From assembly GCA_963719805.1 (NCBI GenBank), contig CAVRDF010000007.1, positions 496,001 to 560,000 of the forward strand: a stretch of DNA of 64,000 nucleotides. Reading direction: 5' to 3'. The notes below the pieces were generated by a model. It made no database searches. It was not told the origin of the DNA and saw only the letters and a list, made by a program, of their open reading frames with translations. Shown piece after piece: positions 59,143 to 64,000 of the stretch. Each line of letters opens with the position of its first letter. The first letter of the stretch is position 1. A program made the translations under genes and the position numbers. Origin of the DNA: JAMXLO01 sp963719805 (lineage in GTDB: Bacteria > Pseudomonadota > Alphaproteobacteria > Acetobacterales > Acetobacteraceae).

Positions 59143-60237
59143 GTGCGTATCGACGGCGTTCCCTATCGCACCATCTGGGTCGATCGCGACGATGGATGGT
59201 CGGTGCACATCATCGACCAGACAAAGCTGCCCTGGTCGCTTGACATCCTGCGCCTCACCACCGTGGCGCAGGCGGCGCACGCCATCCGCTCGATGCAGGT
59301 GCGCGGCGCACCGCTGATCGGTGCCGCCGCCGCATACGGTTTGTGTCTCGCGTTGCGCGAGGATCCGTCCTCGGCGGCGATGGAACGCGATGCCGCGTTG
59401 CTGGCCGCGACGCGTCCAACCGCGATCAACTTGCGCTGGGCGCTGGACCGCATGCTGACGCGCCTGCGCAACACCACCGCCGCCGAACGCGCCCAGGCCG
59501 CCTACGCGGAAGCCGCTGCGATCGCCGACGAGGACGTGGCGCAGAACGAAGCCATCGGCCGCCATGGCCTGCCGCTGATCGAACAGGCCGTGCAACCGGG
59601 CAAGCCGGTGAACATCCTGACGCATTGCAACGCCGGCTGGCTGGCCACCGTCGATTGGGGCACCGCGCTGGCACCGATCTATCAGGCGCATGATGCGGGC
59701 ATCCATCTGCATGTGTGGGTGGACGAGACGCGCCCGCGCAATCAGGGCGCCGCGCTCACCGCGTGGGAACTCGGGCGTCACGGCGTCGCGCACACAGTCG
59801 TGGCGGACAATGCCGGCGGTCATCTGATGCAGCATGGCGATGTCGATCTGGTCATCGTCGGTACCGACCGTACCACGCGGCGCGGCGATGTCGCCAACAA
59901 GATCGGCACCTACCTGAAGGCGCTCGCGGCACGCGACAATGGTGTGCCGTTCTGGGTCGCACTGCCGTCCTCCACCATCGACTGGACGGTATGCGACGGC
60001 GTCGCGGAAATCCCGATCGAGCAGCGCGGCGAGGCGGAAGTCACCGACATCACCGGCCGCACCGCGGATGGCAGCATCGCCACGGTGCGCGTCACGCCGC
60101 TGGAAAGCGCGGCGGCCAATCCGGCGTTCGACGTCACGCCGGCGCGCCTGGTCACCGGATTGATCACCGAGCGCGGCCGCTGCGACGCCTCCACCGAGGG
60201 CCTGGTCCGACTGTTCCCCGAACGCAGCGCGGCATGA
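59143..60237 (+). CDS. mtnA: S-methyl-5-thioribose-1-phosphate isomerase
   Basis: A 364-residue MtnA of the eIF-2B-alpha-like family. Landmarks are MQVRGAPLIGAAAAYGL near 51-67, the catalytic Cys in ILTHCNAGWLAT near 166, and the catalytic Asp in VGTDRTTRRGDVANKIGTY near 245. It converts methylthioribose-1-phosphate to methylthioribulose-1-phosphate in methionine salvage. Starts with GTG at 59143. No other salvage gene is adjacent. Its stop overlaps the next start by four bases. Confidence 0.92.
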   Translation: MRIDGVPYRTIWVDRDDGWSVHIIDQTKLPWSLDILRLTTVAQAAHAIRSMQVRGAPLIGAAAAYGLCLALREDPSSAAMERDAALLAATRPTAINLRWALDRMLTRLRNTTAAERAQAAYAEAAAIADEDVAQNEAIGRHGLPLIEQAVQPGKPVNILTHCNAGWLATVDWGTALAPIYQAHDAGIHLHVWVDETRPRNQGAALTAWELGRHGVAHTVVADNAGGHLMQHGDVDLVIVGTDRTTRRGDVANKIGTYLKALAARDNGVPFWVALPSSTIDWTVCDGVAEIPIEQRGEAEVTDITGRTADGSIATVRVTPLESAAANPAFDVTPARLVTGLITERGRCDASTEGLVRLFPERSAA

Positions 60238-61119
60238 AGCTGCACGACCGGCTTCCGGCACCGTCTGTCATGCCTGTTTGTAAATATACAATCGTATATA
60301 CATACCTTCGTCCGCATCTGCTGGCATCGGCCGCACTGCTCGCCCTGTCGGCGTGTGCCGTGCAGACCCCGCCCGATGCCCATGTGCCGCCGTTCGCCCG
60401 CGTGCCGTACCGAGCCGTTCTCGCGTGGCGCCGTGGTGGCGATCGCGCTGCGCGAATGGCGCCTGTTCGGCGCGCCGGTGGATGACAATCCGCCCGGCAG
60501 CTACCGGCCCGCCACGCCGCAGGACAAGCCCGAGCGTCAGGCCGGCCTGTGGCAGCGTGTCGGCGAATACTGGTGGCTGGCGATGAACGCCGGCGCGCCG
60601 GAGTCAGCGTGGACCGGCAAGCACGACGCGCACGGCGCCGAGTTCCCCGCCAGCGAGGACGGCACTTACGCGTGGTCCGCTGCCTTCGTGTCATACGTGA
60701 TGCGCATTGCCGGCGCCGGCGCGCACTTCCCGTATTCCGCCAGCCATTCCGACTACATCGACCTCGCCAAGCAGATGACGCTGCACCAGACGTCGGGCTG
60801 GCTGATCGCTGCAGCAGCGCCCGAAGCATACGCGCCGCAACCAGGCGACCTGATCTGCCTCGGCCGCGCCAGCGCGCACGACCTCACCTACGACGATTTG
60901 CCGGCCGGGCACTTTCCCGGCCATTGCGACATCGTGGTGGACACGTCGGTGCCACAGCAGATCAGCGTCGTCGGCGGCAATGTCGATGATGCGGTGACAC
61001 TGAAGCACGTCCCGGTCACGCCGGACGGCAAGCTGGCAAGCCCGGACGGCACGGTGCTCGACACCCGCTATCCGTGGATGGTGGTGCTGCACCTGCTCAC
61101 TGCCTCTCCGGTAGCGTAG
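60234..61119 (+). pseudogene. DUF2272 family lipoprotein, frameshifted
   Basis: A lipoprotein signal with lipobox LSAC reads from the ATG at 60234 (or 60270) to PPFARVPY at about 60410. The DUF2272 domain (EPFSRGAVVAIALREW, TYAWSAAFVSYVMRIAG, YIDLAKQMT, and PGDLICLGRASAHDL with HCDIVV) continues in the next frame to 61119. One extra base at GTACCGAGCC (about 60411) explains the break. DUF2272 is NlpC/P60- or CHAP-like and probably acts on peptidoglycan, although the usual Cys appears as Ser in WSAAFVS. An AT-rich stretch (60279-60308) sits in the signal-peptide codons. Confidence 0.8.
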
Positions 61120-61324
61120 TGGCAGACGGCTGCGGCCGATGATTGGTGGCATCGCCGTCATGAATGATTCTGCTGCGGCTTGTCGGAGAATTTTACATCG
61201 GCCGCTGCCAAACGGCGGCAAGGACCATAAAGCTGTGCAGATTCAATGGCCGCCGATTTGGCACGCTTGTTGCTTAATTCTCTCACGTCGAAACGCTACA
61301 GCGACGATCATGAGGGAGAAACCC

Positions 61325-61888
61325 ATGCGCTACTCAAAGTATTTATTGGCGGGGACAATGGTAGCGGGCCTGGCGTTCGCCGCTGCGCCAGAGGCACACG
61401 CTGTGCCGACCGGTCTCTGCCCCGCGGTTGGCTCTTCAAGCGATTGCGGCGTGGTTATTGTCATCAACCCAGGCGGCGGACTGACGATCACCGCCACCGG
61501 CCAGCCGCCCTATGATGGCTCCGAGGATACCTCCATAGGCATACTCAATAGTTCGGGCGCGACCGTCACCTCCATTCACCTTGCTCAAACCGGCAGCGGC
61601 ACTCCAATCTTCGGCTTCGACGGCGACGGCATATGCACCTTCTCCGCGGCTGGATGCCCCTCCGCTAACGGTTATGGTGGACCACTTCCGGTGGGCTTCG
61701 CCAACATCGCCGCAGACGAGCGATCGGGCGACGTGACCTTCGGCGCCGGTCTTGCCGACGGTGCCAGCACTTTCTTCTCGCTTGAAGGTCCGCCGTCGGG
61801 TGTCGCCGGGCCAGTCCCCGAGCCGGCAACCTTGGCGGTACTCGGCTTCGGCCTCGTCGGCTTGGCAGCAGCTCGCCGCCGGCGCTGA
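61325..61888 (+). CDS. PEP-CTERM sorting domain protein
   Basis: A 187-residue secreted protein with signal peptide (LLAGTMVAGLAFAAAPEAHA), a Gly/Ser/Thr-rich body with four cysteines, and a C-terminal VPEPATLAVLGFGLVGLAAA followed by RRRR, the exosortase sorting signal. GGGAGAAAC precedes the ATG at 61325. The 205-base gap before it holds no gene. The second PEP-CTERM protein in the window, not closely related to that at 35258. Confidence 0.85.
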   Translation: MRYSKYLLAGTMVAGLAFAAAPEAHAVPTGLCPAVGSSSDCGVVIVINPGGGLTITATGQPPYDGSEDTSIGILNSSGATVTSIHLAQTGSGTPIFGFDGDGICTFSAAGCPSANGYGGPLPVGFANIAADERSGDVTFGAGLADGASTFFSLEGPPSGVAGPVPEPATLAVLGFGLVGLAAARRRR

Positions 61889-61954
61889 TCGAACCGAGGC
61901 TCTTTCACTCGGCTTGTGTTTGGGCGGCATCCCCTGGGTGCCGCCCTTCGCTTT

Positions 61955-63718
61955 TCAGGGCGCCAGCTCCCGCAGTGCGCCAAGCCAGGGCTCATACCGC
62001 CGCCACCGCTCGAGCGAGGTCGCGTACACCGGCTGGCGCGCCTGCCATACCGTCGCGGTTCGCACAGCACGCTGGTTCCTCTCCGGCTGCATACAGGCGT
62101 CGTCCCACGGCAGGCCGGCGGCACTCAGCAGCCCCTGCGTGGATCGCAGCCGATCGGCAATCAGCGCGTGGTAATCGATCTCGAACAAGCGCTCGGACGG
62201 CAACACCGCGCGCCAGTGCGCCATCAGCCGTTCATATTGGCGGAAATAGAACACCAGATCCTCGCGGCGTGTCGCGAACTCCGCCCGCTGCGAGAAGTTG
62301 GTGAAGTAGATCGACAGACAGGTGTCGATCGGGTGGCGTCGGCAATGCACGAACGTCGCATGCGGCAACGCCATGTGGATCAGCCCAGCCCAGAAGAAGT
62401 TGAACGGCATCTTGTCCACAACACACGCCTTGCCCGGCGCCGCACGCGAAAGCACTGCGCGATACTGGCCGGCCAGTCCTGCGACGTGCTCGGCCGGCAA
62501 CGGGCCACCGCCCGATGCCAACCACGCATCGCCATGCCTGCCCCAGAAGTCCAGCTCGCCACCAGCGCCAACGTCCGGGTGGCTGGACAGGATCTGCTCG
62601 ACCAATGTCGTCCCCGAGCGCGGCATGCCGATGACCAACACCGGTTGCGGCTCCGCCGGGCCAGGACGCGTGTGGCTTGCCACGAAGCCGGCGGTGAATG
62701 TGCCTATGATGGCGTCGATCCTTGACTGCAACGCGCTGCGATCGAAGCGCACCAGACGCTGCCTGATCGCATTCGCCGCGTCGAAATGCTGCATGGCGGC
62801 CGCGTAATCGCGCCGATCGTCGAAGCACTTGCCGAGAGCGAAGTTCAGCCTGAGCCGCTGCACCTCGCTCAGCGGCGCGTTCAACCGGGCGCGCATGCGT
62901 GCGACCAGCGTGTCATCGGCATCCGTTATCGTCTTGCAGTGAACCAGATCGTGGTAGATCGCGACCTGCGTTTGGTCGATCGCAAGCGAGGCTTCGAACA
63001 TCGCCACTGCCTCATCGAAGCGGCCACCTTCAGCCAGCAACGTTCCAAGCAGACGCCGAAGCTCGGCAGCTGCCGGATCCAGCGCGGCGGCCTGGCGCAG
63101 CGCCACCTCGGCCTCTGCCGGGCGCTGCGCCAGCATCAGTGCCTTGGCGTGGTTGGTGCGCCCGAGCGTCGTACCGCGCGCCGACGCGGCGGCCTGCTCG
63201 AAAGCGTGCTGCGCGCCGGCAAGATCACCAACCGCGTGCAGCAGATTGCCCAGCCGGCTGTGTGCATCGGCCAGCCGCGGCGACAGCCCGACAGCGCCGC
63301 GGTAGGCGGCGATCGCCTGGTCTGTCTGACCCATCGCGTGATGCGCGACACCAAGCGCATGATGCGCGGCGGCTGCATTCGGGTTCAGCATGGTGGCAAT
63401 CCGCAAGGCTTCGGCTGCTTCGCCGGCCCGGCCGGCCTGCAGCAGCAGTTCGCCCAAGCGGCGATGCAACTGGGCATCCTGTGGCTGAAGGCCGGCGGCT
63501 CGACGCAGCACGGCAACTGCCTGGCCAACGTCGCCGGAGCGCGCCAGTCGCTCGGATTGCGCGGCTAATCCGGCAGCCTGGGCCGAGCCGCCGGCACTCG
63601 CGGCGGCGGCGCTGCTATCTGCCTTGACGGTGCCGCCGCAGCATTGCTTGTACTTGCGCCCGCTGCCGCAGGTGCAAGGGTCGTTGCGGCCCGGACGCGC
63701 GGCAGAAACGATTGGCAC
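61955..63718 (-). CDS. SEC-C/TPR/sulfotransferase fusion protein
   Basis: A 587-residue cytoplasmic protein. Residues 1-28 hold a SEC-C zinc motif (GRNDPCTCGSGRKYKQCCG). Residues about 45-290 hold six to seven TPR repeats (for example AGEAAEALRIATMLNPNAAAAH). The C-terminal half is a sulfotransferase with the 5'-PAPS loop GMPRSGTTLVEQIL near 360 and CRRHPIDTCLSIYF near 455. It would transfer sulfate from PAPS to a protein or glycan docked by the TPRs. The start is a GTG at 63718 with only a weak ribosome site. Facing the PEP-CTERM gene across 66 bases. Confidence 0.85.
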   Translation of the reverse strand: MPIVSAARPGRNDPCTCGSGRKYKQCCGGTVKADSSAAAASAGGSAQAAGLAAQSERLARSGDVGQAVAVLRRAAGLQPQDAQLHRRLGELLLQAGRAGEAAEALRIATMLNPNAAAAHHALGVAHHAMGQTDQAIAAYRGAVGLSPRLADAHSRLGNLLHAVGDLAGAQHAFEQAAASARGTTLGRTNHAKALMLAQRPAEAEVALRQAAALDPAAAELRRLLGTLLAEGGRFDEAVAMFEASLAIDQTQVAIYHDLVHCKTITDADDTLVARMRARLNAPLSEVQRLRLNFALGKCFDDRRDYAAAMQHFDAANAIRQRLVRFDRSALQSRIDAIIGTFTAGFVASHTRPGPAEPQPVLVIGMPRSGTTLVEQILSSHPDVGAGGELDFWGRHGDAWLASGGGPLPAEHVAGLAGQYRAVLSRAAPGKACVVDKMPFNFFWAGLIHMALPHATFVHCRRHPIDTCLSIYFTNFSQRAEFATRREDLVFYFRQYERLMAHWRAVLPSERLFEIDYHALIADRLRSTQGLLSAAGLPWDDACMQPERNQRAVRTATVWQARQPVYATSLERWRRYEPWLGALRELAP

Positions 63719-63886
63719 TCATCGCATTTACCACGATGGCAATCGCAGCCAAAAGGCGCCCGACAGAAAGTGACGACAGTTCCCACCAACCGGTGGCTGA
63801 TGCATCGCACAACCCGCACGTGCGGTTTGCCTTTCGCCAAATAGCCCGGGACCCAGCAACCCGGTATAAACTCGACACAAGTGCAA

Positions 63887-63915
63887 TTGGCGCGTGTAAT
63901 AGCTGACCCTATACT
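63887..63915 (+). promoter_or_regulatory. sigma-70-type promoter
   Basis: TTGGCG, 17 bases, TATACT: close to the -35/-10 consensus with ideal spacing, 32 bases before the ATG of the last gene. The 228-base gap (63719-63946) also holds a perfect palindrome CCGCACGTGCGG (63814-63825), possibly an operator. Confidence 0.5.
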
Positions 63916-63946
63916 GTGCGCCGTCCTTGCAGCGGAGGAACGGTTC

Positions 63947-64000
63947 ATGCCTGAAACGGGTGACAGAAAGCTCCCCTCGCTGATTGCAAGAACGCTCCGT
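63947..64000 (+). CDS. start of a gene cut by the window edge
   Basis: ATG at 63947 with a strong GGAGGA ribosome site and a good promoter upstream. Only 18 residues are visible (MPETGDRKLPSLIARTLR), too few to name a family. Confidence 0.55.
   Translation, partial: MPETGDRKLPSLIARTLR

Overview
The window is high-GC DNA packed with genes. The gene content (FliX, UPF0262, a DksA-type protein that lost its zinc cysteines, Hint-domain secreted protein, two PEP-CTERM proteins, Kdp system, MtnA, DUF983) fits an alphaproteobacterium of the Rhodospirillales, most likely an Acetobacteraceae-like environmental organism. Nothing suggests a plasmid, prophage, IS element or CRISPR array, and I see no rRNA or tRNA gene.

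Layout. 0.3-8.5 kb: a secreted Pro/Tyr-rich protein, a coiled-coil membrane protein with a DUF4115-like end, IlvE, a large Hint-domain secreted protein, and a MarR / DHA2 exporter / metallo-beta-lactamase-fold operon divergent from a Baeyer-Villiger-type monooxygenase (8.6-10.2 kb). 10.2-12.8 kb: a nitrate/sulfonate/taurine-type ABC importer. 13.2-21.7 kb: the complete kdpFABC-kdpDE potassium system, with a PtsN-like EIIA gene overlapping kdpE and an extra 27-residue peptide gene ahead of kdpF. 22.3-28.7 kb: a carbohydrate operon (binding protein, two permeases, FGGY pentulose kinase, fucose-isomerase-like protein) behind a perfect FNR/FixK-type box. 28.8-34.5 kb: creatininase-family protein and a tripartite tricarboxylate transporter set in which a [Bug binding protein + VOC protein] pair occurs on both sides of TctA/TctB. 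35.3-38.3 kb: PEP-CTERM protein, LLM flavin oxidoreductase, DUF29 protein and DksA. 38.5-40.7 kb: fliX divergent from flgI-flgJ-flgN-like, with a good sigma-54 promoter. 40.8-46.7 kb: a tightly overlapping operon of RibD-type reductase, BchC-like MDR dehydrogenase, degenerate PTPS/QueD-like protein, GT4 glycosyltransferase, SAM methyltransferase, OtnK and OtnC. 46.8-52.2 kb: histone-H1-like protein, PrpC, PrpD, a dihydroorotase/hydantoinase-type amidohydrolase. 52.2-54.7 kb: an AlgJ/AlgI-type O-acetylation pair. 54.7-58.2 kb: PEP-mutase/isocitrate-lyase family protein, D-carbamoylase, Uma2 nuclease, Asp/Glu (hydantoin) racemase. 58.2-64 kb: DUF983, UPF0262, MtnA, a frameshifted DUF2272 lipoprotein, a second PEP-CTERM protein, a SEC-C/TPR/sulfotransferase protein and the start of one more gene.

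The most interesting candidate for an undescribed system is the 40.8-46.7 kb operon. It combines a pterin/flavin-type reductase, a PTPS fold lacking its usual catalytic residues, a glycosyltransferase and a methyltransferase, so it looks like a small-molecule pathway of unknown product. Its dehydrogenase gene also carries an in-frame insertion of a dispersed palindromic repeat. Four genes (second Bug protein, flgI, otnC, DUF2272) are each broken by exactly one extra base, and a fifth is suspected. Either the assembly carries single-base errors or these genes are decaying; the raw reads would decide.
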